Under the pieces are notes generated by a model, which did no database searches, was not told where the DNA came from, and saw only the letters and a program-made list of their open reading frames with translations. From Pseudomonas cremoris (lineage in GTDB: Bacteria > Pseudomonadota > Gammaproteobacteria > Pseudomonadales > Pseudomonadaceae), in assembly GCF_014230465.1 (NCBI RefSeq), contig NZ_JAAXCY010000016.1, positions 62,001 to 126,000 on the forward strand: DNA of 64,000 nucleotides, given 5' to 3'. Each line of letters opens with the position of its first letter. The stretch's first letter is position 1. Shown in pieces: positions 16,285 to 25,600 of this stretch. A program made the position numbers and the translations under genes.

Positions 16285-19200
16285 ATGTTATCAACCGTTC
16301 CCCGCATTACCCAAGCATCTGGCTCTGGGCGATTTGACCCTCCGCCCTTCGTTGAATCATCGACCGCAGAGCGCTCAGGCCCCGTGGTACGAGATGAACG
16401 CCCCATGGTTTCACCCAGTAAACTCGCCACCGCCGTGTTGGATGCACGTGAAAAAGAACGCTGGCTGGTGGCGATCGAGGCGCGTGCAAACGGCAAAGCT
16501 GACGACACAACACTTGATTTGGAAGACATCCGATTCGACCTGGCGCGGGGCGGCGATCGCGACGTAAGAGAGACGACCGCCCTGCAGTTCTTGCAACAAC
16601 TTTGGCCGCACATGAACGCGCAGAACGCCCCCAGCACGGTTGGGCAGGCGCGCAACTTGATCAAATGGCTACGACATCCGCTGCCGGCGGGCCCGGCAAT
16701 GGGCAATTATTCCGGTGCTTGGCTGGGGGCTCAGGCGCCCTCGCTTTCTGGGTTGCTCCCGCAAGAGCGCCAACAGTTGATCGCGGCGTTCGAACGTGAT
16801 GTAGGGGCTGGCATTCTAAACGGCATACCGTCGACCACCGAGAATATGGATGACCGGATCACCCGGCATCTGCATAGTCATGCGCCGCTCAATCGCTTTC
16901 GCCAGCAAATGTTGCTGTCGGCCATAGGCCATATTGACGCGGGAATGACAACAGTACAGCGCAACCAATTGCTGCTCACTGCGCAGATGCTGCACATCGA
17001 TCCCGAACTGGGCTTACGGAGGAACCATATCGCCGGTTTCGACCTATACGCCCCGGCGAACGCGGGGCGCACCCTGGCGCAGGTCCGAGCGGCACTGGAG
17101 AACCATTTGGTGCGTCACAAAGGCGTACGCCCGGAGGCCGTGCAAGCCACTGCTCACATCATGCTGGCCAATGTCGCCCCGGAATTCCTGGTACGTGACA
17201 TGCCGGCTACGCTGCACATCGGTTCGCCTGCCTGGTTGGCATTCAGGAAAACGGTGGCATTGCTGGAGGAGTCCGCGGCGGGATCTAGTCGCACCCTGAC
17301 GTATGATCAGGTGCTCGAGCGCTCTGCGCTTGAACCACTGACACCTGAGCAAGCCGTGCTTTTTCATGCGGCCGAGACAGACCCTCTGCTCGATTGGGCC
17401 AAAATGCACGGTGTCATCGCGTTACGTGAGGATGATAAATACACCGCCGAGGACCTGAAACAAGCCGCCCAACAGTACCGCGTCTACATCGAGGCAACTC
17501 ATCAGGCAACCACAACACTGAGTACACCGGTGGTTGGCAGGAGAGCGTTGGCCGAGGCCGATCTGAAACGGGTGTTTCCCGGCCGTGACGTCAACAAACC
17601 GGTGCATTTTGTGGAAAACGTGCTTTTTTTTTCGCCGACTCACGATGTGCGCTATCAGCAAAGCCTGGTCGACTTGCACATGATGGGGCTCTTGAAAGAT
17701 GGCAGGTTTGATTCGCTGCTCAATGACGCCTCGCCGATCAGTACGCCGTCTAACAGCCAGTTCGCCCCTGAGTTTGCTGGCCTGAAAGCGCAGTTCTCCA
17801 AGCTGAAGTATTCCAGGCAAATGCTCAATCAAGCGGCCAAGGACAACTCGATCGGGTTCCATAGCGCTATTTCAACTGGCCTGAAGGACATTCTCAGCAA
17901 AATGCCCCACGCAGACAGGGAAGCGCTGGAAACCCAAAAGCTGACCTTTTATCAGGTACAAGCCGAATCGATTGATGGCAAAGGAACGACCGGCAAAAGT
18001 GCGCAAGCGCAATTGGCAGCAGTGCAGGGCCGTTATGGCTTCCTGATCAGCGCAGGAGAAGGAAAAGACGCCAAGTGTTTCGAGTTTTTCCCCATGAGCG
18101 GCGCCTATGTCGAGCGGCCGGAGTTTCTTGCCGCGCTGGACAATGGCGAGGCAGTGGTCCCGAACCTGTGGAATATCCGGATGAAGTCCCATGTCGATGG
18201 CAGCGATGCCGGCGCGTCCGAGATCCAAGTCAGGGCGTTGCGCCAGACACTGCCAGCGGCTTCGGGGTCAACTGCGCCGTTGTCACCTCTTGGCTTTTTT
18301 TCGCCTCGTGCCGAAGCGATTGCACAACACGTTTCCAAGCAGAATCTGGTGTTGAACCTCGATAGTCTCCAGGCTCTAGCCTCAGGCAGCACCCCGCGAG
18401 AAAACTTTGAACAACGCGCCAAACTGGTAGTGAAGACGCTGGTAAACACGCTCATTCCCTTTAAGGCGTGCTACGACGATGTCGTGTCTGGTCGTGTTAA
18501 ACAGGATCTTGGCGCGATGGCGGGGTGCGCCACTGATGCGGTGGCGGCCATCTCCGTGGTTGCGGGAGGCGTCGCTGAAGGGGCGGGCGCCATTGCTCGG
18601 GCGGAGTCTGGGTTTTCCCGGTTGGGGGCGGCCACTCGTGCCGTGGGCTCAATCACTAACGGGCTGTTTAACCCCGTTGCCGGGCTTGCCGAGCCGCTAG
18701 CCAATGCGAGCAAGTGGCTCGAGGAGAAGTCTTTGTTGCGGCTCAGCCGCCGTGAGGGCCCGCTGCGTGACGCCTGGAGAGCGCAACTTGACGAGCAACG
18801 GGCCGGGCGGCCTATGCAAATGCTCCGAGGGTCGCTCAAAGAGGCTGGAACCGTGGGCAAGGAGGAGGCCGTTGCCGCCAACGCCACGCCTGAAACACGT
18901 GCAACACGTGCAGAAGTCAAACAAATGGTGGAGCGAGCGCAGCCCCTGATGGTTTCAAAACTCAACGATGCGCTGCAGGTAATGGCAGACCCGGCACTGA
19001 CTGATGATGTTGATTTTGTGCTCAAGAATTTTCAGGGGATGTCCCCCACACAGGCGCGCAAATTGATGAACTCTCGACTGTCAGGTCTCAAGGCCAAGGC
19101 TGAGGTACTGACGGCGAAAAATGTAAAATTCATGCGTTCGAAAGACCACGATTGGGTTGCACAGGTCAATCCCGAGGATTTCAAGCTAGATCGGTCGGGG

Positions 19201-19845
19201 AAGTTCATTGAAGTGAATATCGACGGTGCCAAACGTTACTACCAGCATTTCGGCTCGAATGAAGGTGCAATGAGCAATGCGCTGATCCACGAGCTGGACC
19301 ACCTTCCAGGCAAGCTGACTCAGGGATCTCTCGATTTTGCGTACCTCACACGGCTGAAAAAGAACGAGGAAAATGCGGCCGGCCTGTTGAACTTGGCGAA
19401 AGGCCATACTGAGCCACAAGCATTCGTGAGTGCGGGAGAGGATGCATCGGCGCTGGTGGGCAAGGCAGGCGTCAACATGTTTGGCTCGCGCGCGGGCAGC
19501 CTGAATGCAGAGTCCACCATGACCAGCGTGGCGTTGCTGGCGCAATTGAAGAACGACCCAGGATTGTTTAAGCAGAACCGCCTAATTATTGAAAATGCGC
19601 TGAATTCATTTGGAGCATCGCCCATCACCGAGCAGGTCCCTATCAAAATAGTCAGCAAACGATCCATCAACACACCTGCGCCAGGGTTGATGTATATGGT
19701 CGATCGGAGCTCCCAGCAGCTGCTCGGTGTATTCAGGCTAATGCAACATCCGCCGGGCTCTATTGATCCGCAGAAGCCACCTACTCAACAGACGGCACGC
19801 AGCCAAGCATTCAAAAGGTATATTCAGGAGCATCTTGTTTTATGA
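16285..19845 (+). CDS. Giant dermonecrotic-toxin-like protein B with C-terminal HELDH metalloprotease-like domain (1186 aa)
   Basis: A 1186-residue homolog of the protein at 7696. It shares the core (HIAGFDLYAPANAGRTL, APEFLVRD, SPAWLAFR, LLDWAKMHGVI) and the hydrophobic block around residues 720-780 (LVNTLIPFKACYDDV). It then continues for roughly 350 residues not found in protein A. That extension contains ALIHELDHLPG, an HExxH zinc-protease motif with His1002, Glu1003 and His1006; Glu and Asp residues downstream could give the third ligand. The layout, a shared carrier with an exchangeable C-terminal enzyme, fits a polymorphic toxin or effector. No signal peptide is seen. The ATG at 16285 is chosen over a TTG at 16261. 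T-runs of nine (17624-17632) and seven (18295-18301) bases lie in the coding sequence. No immunity gene is obvious. Confidence 0.7.
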   Translation: MLSTVPRITQASGSGRFDPPPFVESSTAERSGPVVRDERPMVSPSKLATAVLDAREKERWLVAIEARANGKADDTTLDLEDIRFDLARGGDRDVRETTALQFLQQLWPHMNAQNAPSTVGQARNLIKWLRHPLPAGPAMGNYSGAWLGAQAPSLSGLLPQERQQLIAAFERDVGAGILNGIPSTTENMDDRITRHLHSHAPLNRFRQQMLLSAIGHIDAGMTTVQRNQLLLTAQMLHIDPELGLRRNHIAGFDLYAPANAGRTLAQVRAALENHLVRHKGVRPEAVQATAHIMLANVAPEFLVRDMPATLHIGSPAWLAFRKTVALLEESAAGSSRTLTYDQVLERSALEPLTPEQAVLFHAAETDPLLDWAKMHGVIALREDDKYTAEDLKQAAQQYRVYIEATHQATTTLSTPVVGRRALAEADLKRVFPGRDVNKPVHFVENVLFFSPTHDVRYQQSLVDLHMMGLLKDGRFDSLLNDASPISTPSNSQFAPEFAGLKAQFSKLKYSRQMLNQAAKDNSIGFHSAISTGLKDILSKMPHADREALETQKLTFYQVQAESIDGKGTTGKSAQAQLAAVQGRYGFLISAGEGKDAKCFEFFPMSGAYVERPEFLAALDNGEAVVPNLWNIRMKSHVDGSDAGASEIQVRALRQTLPAASGSTAPLSPLGFFSPRAEAIAQHVSKQNLVLNLDSLQALASGSTPRENFEQRAKLVVKTLVNTLIPFKACYDDVVSGRVKQDLGAMAGCATDAVAAISVVAGGVAEGAGAIARAESGFSRLGAATRAVGSITNGLFNPVAGLAEPLANASKWLEEKSLLRLSRREGPLRDAWRAQLDEQRAGRPMQMLRGSLKEAGTVGKEEAVAANATPETRATRAEVKQMVERAQPLMVSKLNDALQVMADPALTDDVDFVLKNFQGMSPTQARKLMNSRLSGLKAKAEVLTAKNVKFMRSKDHDWVAQVNPEDFKLDRSGKFIEVNIDGAKRYYQHFGSNEGAMSNALIHELDHLPGKLTQGSLDFAYLTRLKKNEENAAGLLNLAKGHTEPQAFVSAGEDASALVGKAGVNMFGSRAGSLNAESTMTSVALLAQLKNDPGLFKQNRLIIENALNSFGASPITEQVPIKIVSKRSINTPAPGLMYMVDRSSQQLLGVFRLMQHPPGSIDPQKPPTQQTARSQAFKRYIQEHLVL

Positions 19846-20179
19846 GTGCGGCGAGCAATCCATTTTTTATATAACGGTGGGTATGGAGTTGGCCTGTGAT
19901 GCTGCTACAGCAAGGGACTAGGAAATAACTTACTGGGTGCTTCATTTGTACTACAGAGCCGTCTTTCAATGTTTTAGGAAGCCGCCGGCTTACCTCAAGT
20001 AATAATTCATGCATAGTCGTCGCCACGGGTCCTACTGTTGAGCTCGGATAACTTTTTCTATGGTCAGCACGTGTCTTCGCAGACGGTGGCGTGCTGCCTG
20101 GAGGGCGGCCTATGTATAAATAAAAAGTCGATGGTTTAAACGCAAATAACTTAATTGTTTAACACGTGAGGTGAGAACC
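19846..20179. other. AT-rich intergenic stretch after the giant toxin-like gene
   Basis: This 334-bp region is richer in A and T than its surroundings. It holds only a doubtful 71-codon reading frame on the minus strand (19811-20026) that overlaps the end of the giant gene. A good ribosome-binding site (GTGAGGTGAGAACC) at its right end belongs to the next gene. No hairpin terminator was recognised with confidence. Confidence 0.5.
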
Positions 20180-20561
20180 ATGAAAAGTTTTTTTGCAATC
20201 CCCTTTTTTGGCGTTGGCGCTGACGTCGTTTCAGGCAAATGCGTTGTGTTTGTATATTACGGAGAGCTTTAGCGGGATTTTGTCACCTAAAGACGAGATT
20301 ACTGCGAATGGCCCATTTTCAATCACATCGGCAGGCGGCTGCGCGGGGGCCAGCATTAATGCAACGATTTCTGCGTCAGGAGCAGGAAGCGCACCTCGGA
20401 TTTATATTGAGCGCGCAGTTGGAAGCGCATGGACGCGCCAAACGTTCGGCATAGGACCCAACGCGTCCTACTCCGGGCCCCATGGCGCTTATCGTGTGGT
20501 GATTGAAAATCCTGAAGCAGTTTCCAAAGCGTATTCAGGAACCGTCAGATACGGTAGGTGA
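20180..20561 (+). pseudogene. Secreted small protein gene interrupted by a T-tract frameshift
   Basis: An ATG at 20180 with a strong ribosome site (GAGGTGAGAACC) opens the frame MKSFFAIPFF, which then stops early. Overlapping it in another frame is LALALTSFQANALCLYI, the second half of a Sec signal peptide, continuing for about 100 residues to 20561. Removing one T from either the run of seven at 20188-20194 or the run of six at 20204-20209 joins them into a perfect signal peptide (for example MKSFFAIPFLALALTSF, then QANA). The mature part is Ser/Gly/Ala-rich, contains two Cys, and is of unknown function. It may be a true frameshift, a phase-variable switch, or a sequencing error in a homopolymer. 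An in-frame TTG at 20193 has no ribosome site. Confidence 0.65.
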
Positions 20562-20617
20562 ACGACAGATGAGAGTGCAAAGTTGGTTTCTTTGCACCTC
20601 ACTTTATCTGATCTATG

Positions 20618-21139
20618 TCACGCTTTTTCGTCTACTGATAAATCATTTTGTGAAGAGTTAATAAAATAGGCGAGCGCGTTAATTGCTTGATTGGCCACAA
20701 TCATTCCCTTTCTCCAAGCCGCAAATCCTGGTTCCTGCTTGGTTTTTTCAGAGTAGCCGTCTAAGGCAGCTGTTTGTTCTTCAAGCCGTTGGTCGAATAA
20801 TGCGATTGCATTGAATTTGACGTCCTTCTCTGCTTGCTTGCCGTCGTGGTCGAACACTCGACGGCCAGCGATGAATACCGTCAAGGCTTCTACATCAATG
20901 AGTTTGTTATCGTAAAGCTTGCTGCCCACTTTTTTTAGGTCGTTGAGGCTGATGTTGGTCATGTCATAGCCTTTCAGAAATTTTTTTAGATCGGCAATTT
21001 GCTCGTCTTTTTTTATGTTTAATGCTTCTGCAGCTTTTGACTCTTCCGTCACCGTAAAGTCAGTGATGACTTTTTTAGGGTTTTGAATGATATAGCCTGG
21101 GCTCGCCTTGCTTTGCGCGGCGGTTGAATTAATGGCCAT
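20618..21139 (-). CDS. Hypothetical 173-residue soluble protein
   Basis: I do not recognise this protein. It has no signal peptide or membrane span, is rich in Lys, Asp and Ala, and is probably mostly helical. The middle (LKKFLKGYDMTNISLNDLKKVG) looks like an amphipathic helix-turn. The N-terminal 25 residues are Ser/Ala/Thr-rich and polar, as in some secreted effectors, but this is weak evidence. The ATG at 21139 is chosen because GGAG lies about nine bases upstream; another ATG at 21154 lacks one. Codon use is more AT-rich than neighbouring genes, consistent with horizontal acquisition together with the region 19846-21200. Confidence 0.65.
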   Translation of the reverse strand: MAINSTAAQSKASPGYIIQNPKKVITDFTVTEESKAAEALNIKKDEQIADLKKFLKGYDMTNISLNDLKKVGSKLYDNKLIDVEALTVFIAGRRVFDHDGKQAEKDVKFNAIALFDQRLEEQTAALDGYSEKTKQEPGFAAWRKGMIVANQAINALAYFINSSQNDLSVDEKA

Positions 21140-21202
21140 CTTGAAAATCTCCATTAATCGAAAGCTACGCCCCTATATATCGACTAAGTCTGCCAACACT
21201 TT

Positions 21203-21238
21203 AAAAAAAGCCCCACGTCCGAATGGTCCGCAGGGCTA
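21203..21238 (-). terminator. Probable intrinsic terminator after oprN-like gene
   Basis: On the minus strand AGCCC (21237-21233) can pair with GGGCT, followed at once by a run of seven T (complement of 21203-21209). The inner stem is imperfect. It lies 40 bases past the efflux operon stop codon, where a terminator is expected. Confidence 0.6.
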
Positions 21239-21278
21239 AAAATTGGCTGGATGCGACCAACCAAAGGAGCGCTTTACA

Positions 21279-22694
21279 TCAATTGCTGCTGGCGACCACC
21301 GAGTCCGGCTGCCAGCCACCACCCAAGGCTTTGTAGATCGCGACGATGCCGCGATACAGGTCCACTTCGGCCTGGGCCTGGGAGTCTTCGGCGGCCAGGC
21401 GTTCACGTTGGGCGTCCAGCAGCACCAAGAAGTCCACCGTGCCTTCGCGATAGCGGATGGCGGCGAGGTCAGCGGCGGCGCGGCTGGATTCGCTTTGGCG
21501 GATCAGCGATACCAAGCGTTGCTGGCGCTTGCCGTAGTCGCTGAACGCGTTCTCGGACTCTTCGAGCGCTAGCAATACTTGCTGCTCGTAGGTCGCCAGC
21601 GCGCCATCGGCTTCGGCATTTGCACCGCGCAAACGCGCGCGCACGCTGCCCAGGTCGAAGGCGGCCCAGGTGATGCTCGGGCCGAGGGACCAGGCGTTGG
21701 CAGCCGCAGAGCCGATCTGCGAACCACGCCCAGCGGTAAAGCCGAGGAAGCCGCTGAGGCTGACCCGTGGGAACAGGTCGGCCTTGGCCACGCCGATCCG
21801 CGCGGTAGCAGCGGCCAATTTACGTTCGGCGCTGAGGATGTCCGGACGACGTTGCAGCAGTTGCCCCGGGTCGCCAATCGGCAACGCCTTGGCAATCGCC
21901 GGCAGGTCTTTGGGGCTCAGGTCCACCGTCAACTTGTCCGGGCGTTGGCCGAGGAGGGTAGCGATGCGGTTACGCTCGCGCACCTGCTCAGCCTGCAATT
22001 GCGGCACGCTGGCTTCGACTGCCGCCAGGCGCGCATCGGCACGTTCCACATCCAACTGATCGCCCACGCCGGCATCGCGCAGGCTGACGGTGATGGTGCG
22101 CGATTCCTGCTGGTTTTTCAGGTTGTCCAAAGCAATGCGTTCGCGCAGTTGAGCACCACGCAGTTGACCGTAAGCATCCACCAGCTCGGCAATCATGGTG
22201 ACTTGCAGTTGGTACAGGTCGGCCTCGGCTACTTGTTGGTCAGCGTCGCTGGCCTCCAGGTTGCGGCGAATACGACCGAACAGGTCCACCTCCCAAGCCA
22301 TGTCCAGGCCTAGGTCATAGCGCTCGCTGTTGACGCGCTTGGTGGTCTGGCCGGGGATCTGCCCCTTGCCCACATCGCTGCTGGCGCGGGAGGTGACCAC
22401 GGGCATGATGTCAGTGGCCACGTCATCACGAATCGCACGGGCTGCCCGCAGGCGGGCAAAGGCCACGCGCAGGTCACGGTTACCGCTCAGCGACTGAGTG
22501 ACCAGTTGATTGAGGGTAGGGTCGTCGAACTGCTGCCACCAGATGCCTTCGTACTTGGCGTGGTCATACTGCTTGGCATCGGCGGCGGCCGTGATATTGG
22601 CCGCCTCCAGCTTCTCGGTTTTGTAGTCCGGGCCTACGGCACAGGCGCTCAGCGCCAGTACCAGCAAACTCGGCAGGAATACTTTCACGCTCAT
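21279..22694 (-). CDS. oprN: Outer-membrane efflux lipoprotein, OprN/OprM (NodT) family
   Basis: A 471-residue TolC-like outer-membrane channel of the RND type I factor (NodT) family. The N-terminal lipobox LSACAVGPDYK marks it as a lipoprotein, typical of OprM/OprN. The rest shows the duplicated coiled-coil structure of the family (LRVAFARLRAARAIRDD; YEQQVLLALEESENAFSDY). It is the last gene of a mexE-mexF-oprN-like operon; the start overlaps the mexF stop by four bases. The symbol is by analogy to the P. aeruginosa pump. Confidence 0.88.
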   Translation of the reverse strand: MSVKVFLPSLLVLALSACAVGPDYKTEKLEAANITAAADAKQYDHAKYEGIWWQQFDDPTLNQLVTQSLSGNRDLRVAFARLRAARAIRDDVATDIMPVVTSRASSDVGKGQIPGQTTKRVNSERYDLGLDMAWEVDLFGRIRRNLEASDADQQVAEADLYQLQVTMIAELVDAYGQLRGAQLRERIALDNLKNQQESRTITVSLRDAGVGDQLDVERADARLAAVEASVPQLQAEQVRERNRIATLLGQRPDKLTVDLSPKDLPAIAKALPIGDPGQLLQRRPDILSAERKLAAATARIGVAKADLFPRVSLSGFLGFTAGRGSQIGSAAANAWSLGPSITWAAFDLGSVRARLRGANAEADGALATYEQQVLLALEESENAFSDYGKRQQRLVSLIRQSESSRAAADLAAIRYREGTVDFLVLLDAQRERLAAEDSQAQAEVDLYRGIVAIYKALGGGWQPDSVVASSN

Positions 22695-25600
22695 TGCTGT
22701 GTCTCCAGCTTCAAGGCCTTGGCCGCTTTGCGTGCTTCGCTGCGCTCCACATAACGACGGATCAGTACGTAGAACACTGGCGTCAGCAACAGACCGAAGA
22801 AGGTCACGCCGATCATCCCGGAGAACACCGCCACGCCCATGGCATGACGCATCTCGGCACCCGCACCGCTGGACAACACCAGTGGCACCACACCCATGAT
22901 GAACGCGAATGAGGTCATCAGGATCGGCCGCAGACGCAGACGGCAGGCTTCCAGTACCGCAGCCAGTGGGTCGAGACCCTCCGCTTGTTTATCCTTGGCA
23001 AACTCGACGATCAGAATCGCGTTCTTACAGGCCAGGCCCACCAGTACGATCAGGCCGATCTGGGTGAAGATGTTGTTGTCACCGCCCGAGATAATCACCC
23101 CGGTGATGGCCGACAGCAGCGTCATCGGGACGATCAGGATCACCGCCAGTGGCAGGCTCCAGCTTTCGTACTGAGCCGCCAGTACCAGGAACGCCAGCAG
23201 CACGCACAGTGGGAACACGAACAGTGCGGTATTGCCCGAGAGGATTTGCTGATAAGTCAGGTCGGTCCACTCGTAGGTCATGCCGTTGGGCAGTTCTTCT
23301 TTCAGCAGTTTTTCAATCGCAGCTTCTGCCTGGCCCGAGCTGTAGCCCGGTGCAGCGTTGCCGTTGATCTCTGCGGTGATGAAGCCGTTGTAGTGCATCA
23401 CGCGGTCGGGACCCGAGGTGTCGCTGACCTTGATGAAGGTCGCCAGCGGGATCATCTCGCCTTTGTTGTTGCGTACTTTCAACTGGCCGATCTGGTCTTC
23501 ATCCAGGCGGAACTGTTGCTCAGCCTGTACGTTGACTTGGTACGTGCGGCCAAAGCGGTTGAAGTCGTTGGCATACAGCGAACCCAGGTAGATCTGCAGG
23601 GTGTCGAAGATGTCGCTGATCGCCACGCCATGGGTCTTGGCTTTTTCGCGGTCGATGGCAGCATCGACCTGTGGCACGTTGACCGTGTAGCTGGTGAACA
23701 AGCCGAACAGCTCCGGTGTCGTGCGGCTCTTGGTGATGACGTTCTGCACCTCTTTGTACAGCTCGTCGTAACCCAGGTTGCCACGGTCTTCGATCTGCAG
23801 GCGGAAACCACCAATCGTACCCAGGCCCTGTACCGGCGGCGGTGGGAAGATCGCCATGTAGGCTTCCTGGATGCTGCTGTACTTGCCATTCAGTGCGCCA
23901 GCGATTGCACCCGCCGACATGCTTGGGTCTTTACGCTGATCAAACGGTTTCAAGGTCACGAACACGATGCCGCTGTTCGGGCTGTTGGTGAAGCCGTTGA
24001 TCGACAGGCCCGGGAACGCCACGGCACTTTCCACGCCCGGCTGTTTCAGGGCGATGTCGGACATGCGCTTGATCACGTCTTCGGTACGGTCCAGGCTTGC
24101 GGCGTCCGGCAATTGAGCGAATGCCACCAGGTATTGCTTGTCCTGGGCCGGTACAAAACCGGTGGGCGTGTGGGCAAAGCCCAGCCAGGTCAGCACCATC
24201 AAGCCGGCGTACAGGAACAGCGCAATACCACTGCCGCGAATCACTCGGCGCACGGTGCCGACGTAGCCATGGCTGGCCTTGTCGAAGAAGCGGTTGAACG
24301 GTTTGAACAACCAGCCACCGAGCAACTTGTCGAGGAACCGCGAGAACGCGTCCTTCGGTGCGTGGTGACCTTTGAGCAATACGGCTGCCAGTGCTGGCGA
24401 CAGGGTCAGGGAGTTGAACGCCGAGATAACGGTCGAGATCGCAATGGTCAAGGCGAACTGTTTGTAGAACTGCCCCGTCAAGCCGCTGATGAAGGCCGCC
24501 GGGATGAACACCGCACACAGCACCAACGCGGTAGCGATGATCGGGCCGGTCACTTCGCTCATGGCTTTTTCAGTGGCGGGGAACGGTTCCAGGCCAAGCT
24601 CGATGTTCCGTTCGACGTTCTCCACCACCACGATGGCGTCGTCCACCACGATACCGATAGCCAGTACCAGGCCGAACAGCGACAGGGCGTTAAGCGAGAA
24701 GCCAAACAGGTGCATGACCGCAAACGTACCGATCAACGATACCGGCACCGCCACCAAAGGAATGATCGAGGCGCGCCAGGTTTGCAGGAACAGGATGACC
24801 ACCAGCACCACGAGGATCAGTGCTTCGAACAGGGTGTGCACCACCGCTTCGATGGAGCCCCGCACGAAGATGGTCGGGTCGTAGACGATGCTGTAGTCCA
24901 TCCCTTGCGGGAAGCTCTTTTTCAGCTCTTCCATCTTGCCGCGGACTTCGTTGGAAATCTCGATGGCGTTGGAGCCTGGACGCTGGAAGATCGGGATCGC
25001 TACCGCCGGCTGGTTGTTGAGCAACGAGCGCAGCGCGTATTGGCTGGAACCCAGCTCTACCCGTGCGATGTCCTTGAGGCGGGTGATTTCACCGTTATCG
25101 CCTGCGCGAATAATGATGTTCTCGAACTCTTCCTCGGTCACCAGGCGACCTTGGGTGTTCACCGACAGTTGGAAGCTGGTGGCATTCGGCGCAGGTTGTG
25201 CACCCAGCGCACCGGCGGCCACCTGACGGTTCTGCTCACGGATCGCATTGACCACGTCGGTGGCGGTCAAATTGCGCGAGGCGGTCTTGTTCGGGTCGAG
25301 CCAGACACGCAGCGAGTAGTCGCCCATGCCGAACAACTGCACGTCACCCACACCGCCCAAACGCGCCAACTCATCCTTCACGTTAAGCAAGGCGTAGTTG
25401 GACAGGTAAAGCATGTCGTAACGCTGATCCGGGGAGGTCAAGTGCACCACCATGGTCAGGTCAGGGGAAGCCTTGTCCACGGTAATACCGATGCGTGTCA
25501 CTTCCTCCGGCAGCTTTGGCTGAGTCCGGGTGACGCGGTTTTGCACCTGCACCTGCGCGTTATCCAGGTCAGTGCCCAGGGCGAAGGTAATAGTGAGGGT

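Noticed and set aside
19811..20026. A 71-codon minus-strand reading frame overlapping the end of the giant toxin-like gene
   Set aside because: No family resemblance, a weak start, and overlap with a well-supported gene; treated as probably non-coding.
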